Assembly: GCF_022538055.1 (NCBI RefSeq) | Contig: NZ_JAKZAM010000028.1 | Coordinates: 1 to 64,000, forward strand | Length of the DNA: 64,000 nt | DNA from: Cognataquiflexum nitidum | GTDB lineage: Bacteria > Bacteroidota > Bacteroidia > Cytophagales > Cyclobacteriaceae | Reading direction: 5' to 3' | In this document: in pieces, positions 1 through 8,967 of the stretch | Layout: the number at the start of each line of letters is the position of its first letter | Position numbering within the stretch: position 1 is the first letter of the stretch | The notes under the pieces: generated by a model | Database searches by the model: none | The model's input: only the letters and a program-made list of their open reading frames with translations | Told to the model about the DNA's origin: nothing | Translations under genes and position numbers: made by a program

Positions 1-345
1 CGCCTACCTAAATACAACACCAAATCATTGACACTAATTGTCAAATTTTGTTACGTGCACTTATACGGATACACATAAAATTAATTGTACAATTGAAATT
101 TCAGTCTAAGGTTATGCGGGCAATTTCACTATTTGATGTTCCCGTCAGCCGCCGAGTAGGGGTTATTCCAAATTCAGATTTGTAGGGATTCAAATTCAGC
201 ACTTTAACTTTAATCACTACTTCTCTAGGTTTTTTTCCTTTTCATTAATTTAATCCCCAAAAATTAAACCCAATTCTTTGATATTCAATGGTTTCAAACT
301 ATATTGAATTTGCCAATCTCATAAGTTTAACAAATTTATTTTATT
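1..345. other. Non-coding left edge of window
   Basis: No open reading frame of convincing length or family is visible here. The stretch is AT-rich and ends in the leader of the sensor kinase gene at 346. A TTTG at about 277 and an AT-rich segment ending in AATTTG at about 311 resemble a Bacteroidota promoter loosely, but the fit to TTTG-N18/19-TAnnTTTG is too poor to call. The end of an upstream gene may lie left of the window. Confidence 0.4.
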
Positions 346-2295
346 ATGATTTTCAGTCTGATTTTTTGTTTTTTGAAACTCTTGCAGCCTGTGGATGAAC
401 GACCCGTAACCTATATTATTCGTGATTCGGAATTAGATAAAGAGTTTAATATTTTGAATATTATGCTGTATGGCACGGTTTACTATTTCAAAGAGATCGA
501 GCCCACATCCGCGGCAGAGGCGTATGAAAAGTTTTTTGCGGGTGAATTCGTCCGTATACCCCAAAGGGCACGGTTCAACAAAGGTTTTCAGGAATTTGAT
601 TATTGGTTTGCAACTGATATAGAGAATATGACCAATAGGGAGCATCAAATAACATATGATGCTTACTATGGTTCTTTTTATAGAATCGATTATTATGAGT
701 TTGATGCGCATGGGAATCTCTTAACAACTGATGCGGCCGGATACTCTGTTCCTGGAAATAAGAGAAAACTTAACCACAGAAATCATAGTTTTGAAGTTGT
801 CTTACCTCCTAGATCCAAGAAAACGCTTTTTATAAGGGCGAATTTTATGGGTGGAAAAACGAGTTCAGCATTCTACAGTGGTGAATATCAATCGGTGTTG
901 AGAGATTCTGGATGGAGGGCATTTTTAGTTGGTTTGATTTCCGGAAGATTGTATGCAATCGCGGTGTTAGGGCTTCTGGTTTTTTTGTTTTTCAGGCAAA
1001 AGGTTTACCTGTTTCTTTCCCTTTATATTGGATTTGGTATATTGATTTTTTTGGACGCAGACCAAAGCATTTTGGATGTTTTGGACAATGCAACATATAT
1101 AAAGATGGGTCCTTGGTTTGCGCCAATTTCGAGTTTATTGTTCTCGACTTTTGCCCTTTTGTTTACGCATGAGCTTTTTCGAATCAATGTGAAAGAACAG
1201 ACCCTAACTCTTTGGATTCCACGATTTGGGATGTTTCAACTTGCTTATGTGGGCATTTGCCTGCTGCTGTTTTTTAACTTTCTTGAGCCTAAGGAAATGC
1301 CGATTTTCTACACTATTTCTCAATATCTGGGAATTATCAATTTGGTTTTGTGCTTGGCAATTTGCTTTGTTTATTTCAGGGAAAATAAGGCGTTGGCAGG
1401 TTTCGCATTGATCGCAAATCTACTTCTAGCTTTTGGAGGGATTGTTTATTTCGCTACTAGCTTAGGATCTACGCGATTTTTGCCGTTTGATTTTGGTTTT
1501 ATAACGTATGGTTTGACGTTCAACGTCCTTATCATCATCATTGGCTTAGTGTACCAATTTCTTGTTTCGCAGGAAACAAAAATCCGCCTCCTTACCGAAC
1601 AAAACCAAATTGAGCAACAGATGGTCAAAATGACCATCGAAGCCCAAGACAAAGAGCGGCAGCGCATCGCCAAGGACCTGCACGATGACTTGGGTTCCAA
1701 CCTTGCGATGATCAAACTCCGCATGGAGCTTTTGATGGAAAACCAAACCAAGCCGAATCACAGTAACCAGAATCTGGAAGAAATCCATCAACTGCTCGAC
1801 GGGGCCTGCAGGGACCTGCGCTATATTTCCCACGAGCTGATGCCCGCTGACCTCTCGACCAAGGTCATGCGAACCATGGTTGAAGAACTCGTGGAAAAGC
1901 TCTCCGTCCAGAAAAGAGTCGCCATCCGCGCCCAAATGGAAGAAATTCCCGTCCTTTCCATAGATACCAAGGTGAATCTATTCCGAATCATCAAGGAACT
2001 GATGAACAATGTCCTCAAACATGCGCAGGCCACCGAGGCTAGTATCCATCTCTTCAAGCTTCCCGATTCCGACACGATCACCTTGGAAATCAGCGATAAC
2101 GGCAAAGGCATGCCCAAGGAAGTACTGGAAGGGAAGTCCAAAGGCATGGGACTGAAAAATCTTAAAAATCGGGTGGACTATTTAAATGGAAAACTGAAAA
2201 TCCAAAGCAGTGGCTTGGGAACATTGATAAAAGTAGAAATACCCTTGGAATCCAATCAATTGGCTTATGAAGAAAACGATACTGATCGCAGATGA
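346..2295 (+). CDS. 7TM-DISM sensor histidine kinase (NarL/DegS class)
   Basis: Membrane sensor kinase that should phosphorylate the response regulator encoded directly after it. A short hydrophobic N-terminus (residues 1-14) leads into an extracytoplasmic region (about 20-190) of 7TMR-DISMED2 type, then about seven membrane helices (about 192-412), a coiled linker, a HisKA_3 helix with the phospho-acceptor His446 in DLHDDLG, and a C-terminal HATPase_c domain (DNGKGMP, GMGLKNL). The 649-residue length is normal for this architecture. Its last 29 nt overlap the next gene, so the two are probably translationally coupled. The DISMED2 fold is related to carbohydrate-binding modules, so a sugar-like ligand is possible but is inference. 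A close paralogue without a partner regulator lies at 11289-13262. Confidence 0.92.
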   Translation: MIFSLIFCFLKLLQPVDERPVTYIIRDSELDKEFNILNIMLYGTVYYFKEIEPTSAAEAYEKFFAGEFVRIPQRARFNKGFQEFDYWFATDIENMTNREHQITYDAYYGSFYRIDYYEFDAHGNLLTTDAAGYSVPGNKRKLNHRNHSFEVVLPPRSKKTLFIRANFMGGKTSSAFYSGEYQSVLRDSGWRAFLVGLISGRLYAIAVLGLLVFLFFRQKVYLFLSLYIGFGILIFLDADQSILDVLDNATYIKMGPWFAPISSLLFSTFALLFTHELFRINVKEQTLTLWIPRFGMFQLAYVGICLLLFFNFLEPKEMPIFYTISQYLGIINLVLCLAICFVYFRENKALAGFALIANLLLAFGGIVYFATSLGSTRFLPFDFGFITYGLTFNVLIIIIGLVYQFLVSQETKIRLLTEQNQIEQQMVKMTIEAQDKERQRIAKDLHDDLGSNLAMIKLRMELLMENQTKPNHSNQNLEEIHQLLDGACRDLRYISHELMPADLSTKVMRTMVEELVEKLSVQKRVAIRAQMEEIPVLSIDTKVNLFRIIKELMNNVLKHAQATEASIHLFKLPDSDTITLEISDNGKGMPKEVLEGKSKGMGLKNLKNRVDYLNGKLKIQSSGLGTLIKVEIPLESNQLAYEENDTDRR

Positions 2296-2908
2296 CCATG
2301 ACCTCTTTGCAGGTGGTTTGAAACTTATTTTGGAGACCATGCCCGCTTTTGAAATGATTGGCAAGGTCTCCAATGGAAAAGAACTGATAGATTTTTTGGA
2401 AAACCATGACCAGGTTGATTTGCTGGCTCTGGATTTAAGTATGCCTTTGATGGATGGCATGCAGGCTTTGCCTTTTTTACAACGGAACTTTCCTTCTTTG
2501 AATGTTTTGGTCGTCACAGGTCAACATACAACTGCCACCATGGAATTGTGCAGGAACTTGGGTGCTAAGGGATTTGTGGGCAAAGATGCCAGTCTTGCCA
2601 TTTTTAAGGAAGCCCTGCAAGAAGTTTCAGAAGGGAGGGGATATTTTCAACCTGTTCGTACCGGTATGGAAAACAGGGTTTATACTATTGATGATACTTT
2701 TGAAAAGCTCAGAGAGACCTACCAATTGTCCTTCAGAGAAATGGAGATCATCCAAATGATTCTACATCAACAGGAAACCAACGCCATAGCCCAAAAACTC
2801 CATCTTAGTCCCTTGACTGTAAAAACCCATCGCAAAAATATTTTTAAAAAGCTTAAAATCAACAATGTAGTGGGGCTTATGAATTTGCTGAATGAGATGA
2901 AGGGGTGA
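2267..2908 (+). CDS. NarL/LuxR-family response regulator
   Basis: DNA-binding partner of the preceding kinase. The receiver domain (residues 1-120) shows the acidic pair Asp9-Asp10, the phosphorylation site Asp56 (LALDLSMP) and a conserved Lys near 107 (GFVGKDAS). A LuxR/GerE helix-turn-helix fills about 148-210 (SFREMEIIQMI, then LSPLTVKTHRKNIFKKL). The length of 213 residues is standard. It starts inside the 3' end of the kinase gene in another frame. Regulators of this fold typically bind TAC...GTA palindromes with a 7-2-7 layout, and such palindromes occur at 7459, 7534, 14075 and 14118. That it binds these sites is an inference. Confidence 0.93.
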   Translation: MKKTILIADDHDLFAGGLKLILETMPAFEMIGKVSNGKELIDFLENHDQVDLLALDLSMPLMDGMQALPFLQRNFPSLNVLVVTGQHTTATMELCRNLGAKGFVGKDASLAIFKEALQEVSEGRGYFQPVRTGMENRVYTIDDTFEKLRETYQLSFREMEIIQMILHQQETNAIAQKLHLSPLTVKTHRKNIFKKLKINNVVGLMNLLNEMKG

Positions 2909-3013
2909 GGATTACTTCTTTTATTCTTTTGAATATGAAAATGATCTGATGGTCAAAAATAGTTGGTAAAATCCCTTTTAACGGTCTGAATTTAAATTGA
3001 TTAAGAATACTTT

Positions 3014-3030
3014 ATTGAACTGGGTTCAAT
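3014..3030. repeat. Short inverted repeat between convergent genes
   Basis: Seven-base arms ATTGAAC/GTTCAAT are separated by 3 nt, in the 194-nt space between the response regulator and the convergent cyclase gene. No T-tract follows, so it is not a clear rho-independent terminator. It may still act as a weak bidirectional stop. Confidence 0.3.
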
Positions 3031-3102
3031 AGGCAGATTAGCTGTTTTTGAAAATTTTTCTGTCACCAATTTTACGGATTTTGATCCTAAACAGGAGCTA
3101 CT

Positions 3103-6100
3103 TTAGGCATAGCCCGTTTGCTCTTTTTTCAGAAGAAAAAGAAGTTCATGAAAAGCGTCCTTTGTGGCAGACAGGTTCCTTTTTTCCCAACTTTTCATCC
3201 CAATTTCAATTAGCTTATAGGCCTCTTCAGGCATTCTTTGCTGACTGGAATCCAAGAAACTTTTGCTGTATTCCACGGCTTTTTCCCAATTCTCCTCTTC
3301 CACGGCCATCCCCATCAAAGGTCCTTTGTAAAGAAATTCTATGGGATTGGATCCTGGAAATTGCCTATATGCTTCGATGGCAGATCTTAAAAATTGATCA
3401 GCTTTCTCCCGATTACCCAACTTCCAATATGCCCATCCTAAAATGCTATCGGAAGCACCGATATAGTAATGGCTATTGACTGATTTTGCCAGATTCAAAG
3501 AGGCTTCTGCAAAAGCAAGGGTTTTTGACAAATCTCCTTTTTTCCGCATGGCGAGTGCGATATAGGTTTTGCTAATAAGGAGAGAATCCATATCCCCCAC
3601 ATGCTCGATATATTTGAAGCTTTCCAGAAAAATCTCTTCTGCCAAATCATGTTCATTTCTCCACATTCGGGCAAATCCGGATTTAGCCAATGCCCTTCCA
3701 ATCAAGGCTTTATTACCTATTTGCTTTGCCGTATCCAATTGCAGATTCAGCCTGTCAATCATAAAATCAGGAAGTTGGAAATACCTAAAGCGCCTAAGGT
3801 CTGAAAGGAAAAGTGTTCCGTACAAGCGATTTTTTTGGACAAGATTCCCAAATTTTTCAATGATGGGATTTACCCGATTAATGGTTTCATCCAGTTCAGG
3901 TACTTTATTTCCAAAATAATAAGCCCAAGCCAAATCCAATTGAAGGTCGATCCATTCTTCTATCCACATTTGGCCATTTGCTTCGCTGAATTCGCCTAAA
4001 AGCTGCTCTGAATCCTGATAATTTTCGATCATTTTTGGAAAATTTCGTGCCGCATTGAATGCCAGTCCCTTTTTCCGGATAATCTGCGCTTTTTTGAAAA
4101 TTTCTTTTGGATCGAGATTGGCAAGTGCTTGGTCCAATGACTTAAGTGCCTCTGCTGTTTCTCCCAATAAGCTGTAAATCCCTCCAATTTTCTCTAAACA
4201 GTATTCCAATTCCTTAATTTGGATGCCGTCGTCCTTTTTTTTGATTTCCTCAACAGCTTTGAGGTAAAGATTCAGTGCCTCCCGGTTGGAATAGTTTTGT
4301 TCTGCTTTTTCGGCTGCTTTTTGGTAGTAATAGGAGGCTTTCGAAGGTTCCCCTCCCAGGGAAAAATGAAAAGCCAAGCTAGGTGCCAATTCATCGAGTT
4401 GCTCAGGGAAAATGTCTTCCATTGACTTAGCGGTCAGCAAATGAAGCGCCTTTCTTCTTGAAATCAATAAACTCTGGTAGGTCACGTCATGGGTAATGGC
4501 ATGTTTAAAGATGTATTCTTCGCTTTCCCTGTTTCTGATAAGTGTTTTCTTTAGCAATTCATTTAAGGATTGGTCAATGTCAAACCTTGGAGTTTCCTGT
4601 TCTATAATCAGTTTTAATACCGAATCCTGAAATATCCTCCCAATCACAGAAGCATTCTGAAGTGTATGTTTGCTGGTAGCAGGCAAACGATCAATCCTTG
4701 CTGCAATCACTCCCTGTAGGGTATCCGGAACCTGCAGATCTTGGATTTTATCACTTACCGTAAACCTGCCGGAATCCAAAATCACCATTCCCGTTTCAAT
4801 TAAGGAACGAAGCAACTCTTCCAAAAAGAAGGGGTTGCCTTCTGATTTCGAAAGAATCATTTCCAAGGTTTTGGAGGGTAGGTTGTCTATTTTCAAAAGG
4901 TTTTCCAATAACTCGGCACTTTGCTCTGCTGATAGTGGACTGAGTTCTAATTTTTCGGGATTGAGCTCCAGTTGGGTAAGATTTTCAAACCACTCCAAGA
5001 TATTTTCTTGCGTCCGACTCACTATCAAAAAGAAAATCGGGAGTTTTTTTGATCCTTGGAGGATGTGTTGAAGGAGTTGGATAGAGGAGGCATCCGCCCA
5101 ATGAAGATCTTCCCAAACCAAAACCAAGGGACGGTCTTTAGCCAGTTGGGTTATCAATTGGGCAAAAGCTTCCCACATTCTGACTTGAATTGCAGAAGGC
5201 ATGACGTCCTTAAAAATCTCCTCAAATTCCTGTTTCAATGGAAGTCCCCGAAGTCTGGATAAGTATGCCGTCCTTTGAGTTGATTGATTGAGAAATTTTT
5301 GCTCAAGAAAACTCTCCAAAATATCGGATACAATAGGAGGAGGAGTGTCTTTCTCTACTTTTAAGATATCATCCAAGAGAGAATTGACTATTTTATAACT
5401 TACTGATTCTGTGTGTGCAAAAGCGCGTCCTTCAAACCATTGGAAACGACCTGAGAATTTGGTGCGTAACTCTGAAACAAGCCTGCTTTTTCCCATTCCT
5501 GCTTCTCCGAATAGGAAAAAAACTCCGGCTTTTCCTTTGTCCAAATTTTCCAAGCCAACCTCAATTCTTCCCATATCCTTTTCCCGTCCAATGATGGGGG
5601 AGAAAAGTCCATCAAGGCCCCTTTCCCTTGTGATATACTTTTTGATTGCCTTTAGTAAATAAATTTGGACAGGTTGAGATTTTCCTTTGAGAGAAATGGG
5701 CGGCAAAATGTCAAATTCAAAGTAGGGAGCAGTGAGTTTGTAAGTGGTAGGACCAATAAAAATCTGTCCGGATTCGGAAGCACCCTCGAGTCTTGCTGCA
5801 AGGTTCACTGCGTCTCCCATGACAGAATATTGCTGTCGATACTCAGAACCTAAACCTCCTGCCACGACTACGCCTGTATTGATCCCAAAATGCATCCCCA
5901 AGCGAAGACCTTGGTCTTGATTGAATTGATTCAAGGCTTCCATCATATCTAAGGAAGCCCTTAAGGCCATTTCTGCATCGTTTTCCCGTGCTATAGGTGC
6001 TCCGAAAAGAGCCATGATTTCATCACCGATAAACTTGTCTATGGTGCCACCGTATCTCTCGATGATCGGAACCAATACATTGAAGCAGCCATTCATGATT

Positions 6101-6339
6101 TCTCTGACTCGTTCAGGATCCAATTTTTCAGAAAGGGCCGTAAAACCGGATAGGTCTGCAAACATGACCGTTACCAATTTTCGTTCGTCAAGGCTTTTTG
6201 GTTCCTGAGAAATATTTCTCAGCGTAGCGAGCTTTTGTTTCAGGGGTTCGAGGGCCAAATCCACAATGCTATCTCCCAAATGCTCTCGCTGGGCTTCAAG
6301 TGATTTAATGGCTTTTTCTACTTGCTGAATCTCGTTCAC
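3103..6339 (-). CDS. Class III adenylate/guanylate cyclase fused to AAA ATPase and TPR repeats
   Basis: Large 1078-residue signalling protein. A short coiled N-terminus (1-45) precedes a class III nucleotide cyclase domain (about 50-230) with both metal-binding aspartates, Asp62 in FADLSGFT and Asp106 in FIGDEIMALFG, so it is probably catalytically competent. A STAND/AAA-type ATPase follows, with Walker A GEAGMGKS near residue 280 and a Walker B-like LVLVWEDLHWAD. The C-terminal half (about 650-1078) is helical and TPR-like. The start codon is GTG. No membrane helix is seen, so it should be cytosolic. It is convergent with the two-component genes and stands alone. Proteins of this design are usually treated as cyclases gated by an ATPase/TPR sensor; the input signal here is unknown. 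Confidence 0.88.
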   Translation of the reverse strand: MNEIQQVEKAIKSLEAQREHLGDSIVDLALEPLKQKLATLRNISQEPKSLDERKLVTVMFADLSGFTALSEKLDPERVREIMNGCFNVLVPIIERYGGTIDKFIGDEIMALFGAPIARENDAEMALRASLDMMEALNQFNQDQGLRLGMHFGINTGVVVAGGLGSEYRQQYSVMGDAVNLAARLEGASESGQIFIGPTTYKLTAPYFEFDILPPISLKGKSQPVQIYLLKAIKKYITRERGLDGLFSPIIGREKDMGRIEVGLENLDKGKAGVFFLFGEAGMGKSRLVSELRTKFSGRFQWFEGRAFAHTESVSYKIVNSLLDDILKVEKDTPPPIVSDILESFLEQKFLNQSTQRTAYLSRLRGLPLKQEFEEIFKDVMPSAIQVRMWEAFAQLITQLAKDRPLVLVWEDLHWADASSIQLLQHILQGSKKLPIFFLIVSRTQENILEWFENLTQLELNPEKLELSPLSAEQSAELLENLLKIDNLPSKTLEMILSKSEGNPFFLEELLRSLIETGMVILDSGRFTVSDKIQDLQVPDTLQGVIAARIDRLPATSKHTLQNASVIGRIFQDSVLKLIIEQETPRFDIDQSLNELLKKTLIRNRESEEYIFKHAITHDVTYQSLLISRRKALHLLTAKSMEDIFPEQLDELAPSLAFHFSLGGEPSKASYYYQKAAEKAEQNYSNREALNLYLKAVEEIKKKDDGIQIKELEYCLEKIGGIYSLLGETAEALKSLDQALANLDPKEIFKKAQIIRKKGLAFNAARNFPKMIENYQDSEQLLGEFSEANGQMWIEEWIDLQLDLAWAYYFGNKVPELDETINRVNPIIEKFGNLVQKNRLYGTLFLSDLRRFRYFQLPDFMIDRLNLQLDTAKQIGNKALIGRALAKSGFARMWRNEHDLAEEIFLESFKYIEHVGDMDSLLISKTYIALAMRKKGDLSKTLAFAEASLNLAKSVNSHYYIGASDSILGWAYWKLGNREKADQFLRSAIEAYRQFPGSNPIEFLYKGPLMGMAVEEENWEKAVEYSKSFLDSSQQRMPEEAYKLIEIGMKSWEKRNLSATKDAFHELLFLLKKEQTGYA

Positions 6340-6412
6340 CCGATTTATTTTTTAGCCTTCGTGACAAAATGGATAGAAGAATTTATCAAAAAACTTAGGT
6401 AAAATTCATGAT

Positions 6413-7405
6413 TTAGGATGGCAGAGCAAATTTGTGACTCAAAAATTCTTCAGGGTGAATCAGTTTAATGTCAAATTCCTCTGCGGTCTTTTTCATATCT
6501 CTGGGTAGCGCATCATTGTTAGCGACTGCATAGTTCAATGCCATGATATTGCCTGCTGCGGGATTAACCAAGGCTAGTATTTTGGACATCAATCGGATCA
6601 CAAAAGGCGGAGTGGACTTTATTTTCAAAGGTTTTCCATAAAGCCTTTCGAATATTTTCTTGATATCTAAAGGAGAAAGTCCCTCAGGGCCGCCTATTTC
6701 AATAATCCGATTGATTGCTTTGGGATTAGAAATGGCGGCAATACAAAAGTCTGCCACATTCTCTACGCTTATAAATGCGTTTTTCCTGTCTCCCTTTCCA
6801 ATGACGTTGAACGTTTCCTTCTGCTCGATATCATTTTTGATTCCTGCGAAAAAATCATTTGAAAATTTAAATGGTCTGTCAACGGTATTGACCTCAGCAC
6901 CTCGAAGAGGGACGGTGGTTCCAAAGAAAGGAAAATATACCTCCATAAAAGCAGTAGGCTGTATAATAGTATAGGGCAAGCCGGATCGTTTGAGATGACT
7001 TTCTACCCGCCTTTTTGCCCGACTCAAGGGGACGGTATTTTCCAATTTTGGAAAAGGCAGGGCAGATACATAAATGAAATGTTTTATCCCGGCTGATCTT
7101 GCTGCATCAATTAATTTCATAGTTCCATTTTCATCTGTTTTTTCCAAATGATCCCCTTTCTGACTTGGTGTGGCGGTAGTCGCAGTAGTGACGATAATAT
7201 CAATATCCCTCAATCCGGTTTCAAATGTTTTGGAATCCAACAAGTCCACTAATCGAAAATTTACATTTCGAAGCCTCTCTAAAGGTTTTGTATTTGATGT
7301 CCTTCGGTGGCCTGCAAAAATGGAATGAGCGGTTTTCTGTTCTGAAAGTTTTCGGACTATCGTAAATCCCAATTGACCGGTGGCTCCAACAATTAAAATA
7401 TTCAT
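6413..7405 (-). CDS. NmrA-like atypical SDR (NAD(P)-binding)
   Basis: A 330-residue Rossmann protein of the atypical/extended SDR group. The dinucleotide motif GATGQLG is at residues 7-13, followed by an NmrA-like body with HFIYVSALPFPKLEN and a C-terminal part resembling NAD-dependent epimerase/NmrA sequences (IIEIGGPEGLSPLDI). There is no clear catalytic YxxxK of classical SDRs, which fits either a redox sensor or a reductase of unknown substrate. It is transcribed divergently from the glycosyltransferase pair. Two NarL-like palindromes lie in the 226-nt shared promoter region, 50-145 nt upstream of this start, so co-regulation with the glycosyltransferases is likely. Confidence 0.8.
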   Translation of the reverse strand: MNILIVGATGQLGFTIVRKLSEQKTAHSIFAGHRRTSNTKPLERLRNVNFRLVDLLDSKTFETGLRDIDIIVTTATTATPSQKGDHLEKTDENGTMKLIDAARSAGIKHFIYVSALPFPKLENTVPLSRAKRRVESHLKRSGLPYTIIQPTAFMEVYFPFFGTTVPLRGAEVNTVDRPFKFSNDFFAGIKNDIEQKETFNVIGKGDRKNAFISVENVADFCIAAISNPKAINRIIEIGGPEGLSPLDIKKIFERLYGKPLKIKSTPPFVIRLMSKILALVNPAAGNIMALNYAVANNDALPRDMKKTAEEFDIKLIHPEEFLSHKFALPS

Positions 7406-7454
7406 AAAAAGAGTATTTAAGTATAGCTAAATTTACTTGAAAACCATTTTTGTA

Positions 7455-7478
7455 AAAATACCCCCAATGGGGTATTTT
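7455..7478. promoter_or_regulatory. Perfect 24-bp inverted repeat, NarL-like operator candidate
   Basis: Arms AAAATACCCC and GGGGTATTTT are separated by CAAT. The inner 16 bp (7459-7474) has a TAC-N10-GTA frame in the 7-2-7 spacing known for NarL/LuxR-type regulators. It lies between the divergent NmrA-like and glycosyltransferase genes. As RNA it would also form a strong hairpin, but it has no downstream gene end to terminate, so an operator is preferred. Confidence 0.5.
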
Positions 7479-7533
7479 AGCCTCGCCATTTTAGTTGGAT
7501 TCATATTTTTTTGAAAAGTTATTTAGTTAAAAA

Positions 7534-7549
7534 TACCCCTTTAGCAGTA
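7534..7549. promoter_or_regulatory. Second NarL-like operator candidate (TACCCCT-N2-AGCAGTA)
   Basis: The two heptamers match the published NarL consensus TACYNMT / AKNRGTA exactly, with a 2-nt spacer. It sits 83 nt upstream of the first glycosyltransferase start and 75 nt from the centre of the preceding palindrome. The match is seen directly. Binding by the regulator at 2267-2908 is inferred. Confidence 0.5.
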
Positions 7550-7631
7550 TTTTTTTATCAGGTTCAAAATCAGAAATTTAAAATAGTGTTAAGATTTATA
7601 ACTCATCTTTTTTGCTTAAACAACATTCAAC

Positions 7632-8927
7632 ATGGCAAAGATTTTAATTTCAGTCGGTGGGGTCGAAGGACATACCTTCCCAGTCCTTCCCATAGCCAAA
7701 GGTTTGGTTCAGTTGGGCCATCAAGTTCATTGGATTGGAAGCGGTAGTTTCCGGGAAGCCATCGAAAAAACCGGGTCTAAATTCTATCCCTTTCCTGAAG
7801 AATATGATCCACATTACCTAGGTATTCCGATCTATGAATTCCGTCCTGCTTTGGCAAAGAAAAAAGGAATGGACCAAATCAAAGAGTATTTAATGTGGTT
7901 TTTTGATGAGGTAGGGGAGTTTTTTGATACTTTTAATCACTTGATTAAAGAAGTCCAGCCTGACATTTTTATAGGAGATCCGGTTAATTTTTCCCCCTTA
8001 TTTTTTGGAGAAATCCTTGGGAAACCAACCATCAACCTTCATGTTGTACCCCCACTAATACTCAGTCAGGACACGGCTCCATTTGGTTCGGGTTTGCTGC
8101 CGGGGAAGAGTCCCTTGATGCGGGTTAGAAACAGGTTATTAAATTACCTCGTTGACCGGGTGCTGTTCAAAGATTTGACAGCCTATGGGAATCAAGTCAG
8201 GCAAAGATTCAATCTCCCCACATACCAAGGCTTTTTTGGTGATTTCAACAAATTTGTTGATCGTGTTTTGATTTTTTCAGTACCGGGATTTGACTATGAG
8301 CGGTCCGATATGCCTGATAACCATCAGTTTATCGGTCCACCCTTGCCAAAGCCTGACCCAAATTGGGAGGAACCGGATTGGTGGGGAGATTTGAAAAAGG
8401 CCAAAAAAGTGGTGCTCGTGAATCAGGGCACCATTGCCAATGATATTCAAGACCTGATAATGCCCACCCTGATTGCCCTGAAAGACGAACCGGATACCTT
8501 GGTCGTGGCGGTTCCCATCAAGGAGGAAATCCCCAATCTTCCTTCCAATGCGCGTGTAGCACCTTTTATTCCTTTTGCCAACCTTCTGCCTCATGTGGAC
8601 CTACTCGTTACCAATGGAGGCTACGGAGGTACTAACATGGCCTTGGGTTTTGGTATCCCGGTGGTGATAGGGGGAGCGACTGAGGATAAGATGGAGGTGG
8701 CACAACGGGTGACGGTCTCAGGAACAGGAATTGACATGAAAACCATGAAGCCCACTCCGCAAAAGCTGAAGGCCGCCATCCAAGAAGTGTTTACCAATCC
8801 CAAATACAAGCAAAACGCCCTGCGTCTTAAAAAGGAAATCGAATCCTACGACTCCATTGCTTTGGTGGATAAAGCGATTCAAGAGCTTTTGGAGAAGTAT
8901 GAGGGAAAGAAAGAATTAATTGCTTGA
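7632..8927 (+). CDS. GT1-family (MGT-like) glycosyltransferase, copy 1
   Basis: A 431-residue GT-B fold glycosyltransferase of the UDP-glucuronosyl/macrolide glycosyltransferase type. The N-terminal acceptor domain begins VGGVEGHTFPVLPIAKGL, typical of CAZy GT1. The C-terminal donor domain carries the diagnostic segment TNGGYGGTNMALGFGIP (about 330-346) followed by GGATEDK. No signal peptide or membrane helix is seen, so it is a cytosolic enzyme moving sugar from a nucleotide donor to a small lipophilic or polyketide-like acceptor. The product is unknown. It is followed 40 nt later by a paralogue of identical length and then an SDR, probably one operon driven from the palindrome-bearing promoter upstream. 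Confidence 0.88.
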   Translation: MAKILISVGGVEGHTFPVLPIAKGLVQLGHQVHWIGSGSFREAIEKTGSKFYPFPEEYDPHYLGIPIYEFRPALAKKKGMDQIKEYLMWFFDEVGEFFDTFNHLIKEVQPDIFIGDPVNFSPLFFGEILGKPTINLHVVPPLILSQDTAPFGSGLLPGKSPLMRVRNRLLNYLVDRVLFKDLTAYGNQVRQRFNLPTYQGFFGDFNKFVDRVLIFSVPGFDYERSDMPDNHQFIGPPLPKPDPNWEEPDWWGDLKKAKKVVLVNQGTIANDIQDLIMPTLIALKDEPDTLVVAVPIKEEIPNLPSNARVAPFIPFANLLPHVDLLVTNGGYGGTNMALGFGIPVVIGGATEDKMEVAQRVTVSGTGIDMKTMKPTPQKLKAAIQEVFTNPKYKQNALRLKKEIESYDSIALVDKAIQELLEKYEGKKELIA

Positions 8928-8967
8928 TCTTAAATCCAAATTCTTCTTCAACAAATCACCTTCACCT

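Noticed and set aside
3048..3479. A 143-codon plus-strand frame at the 3' end of the cyclase gene.
   Set aside because: It is antisense to the TPR region, with no family resemblance.
8920..8967. TTG start of the second glycosyltransferase at 8920, overlapping the first gene.
   Set aside because: ATG 8968 gives a protein collinear with copy 1 from its first residue. The extra 16 residues are not conserved in copy 1.
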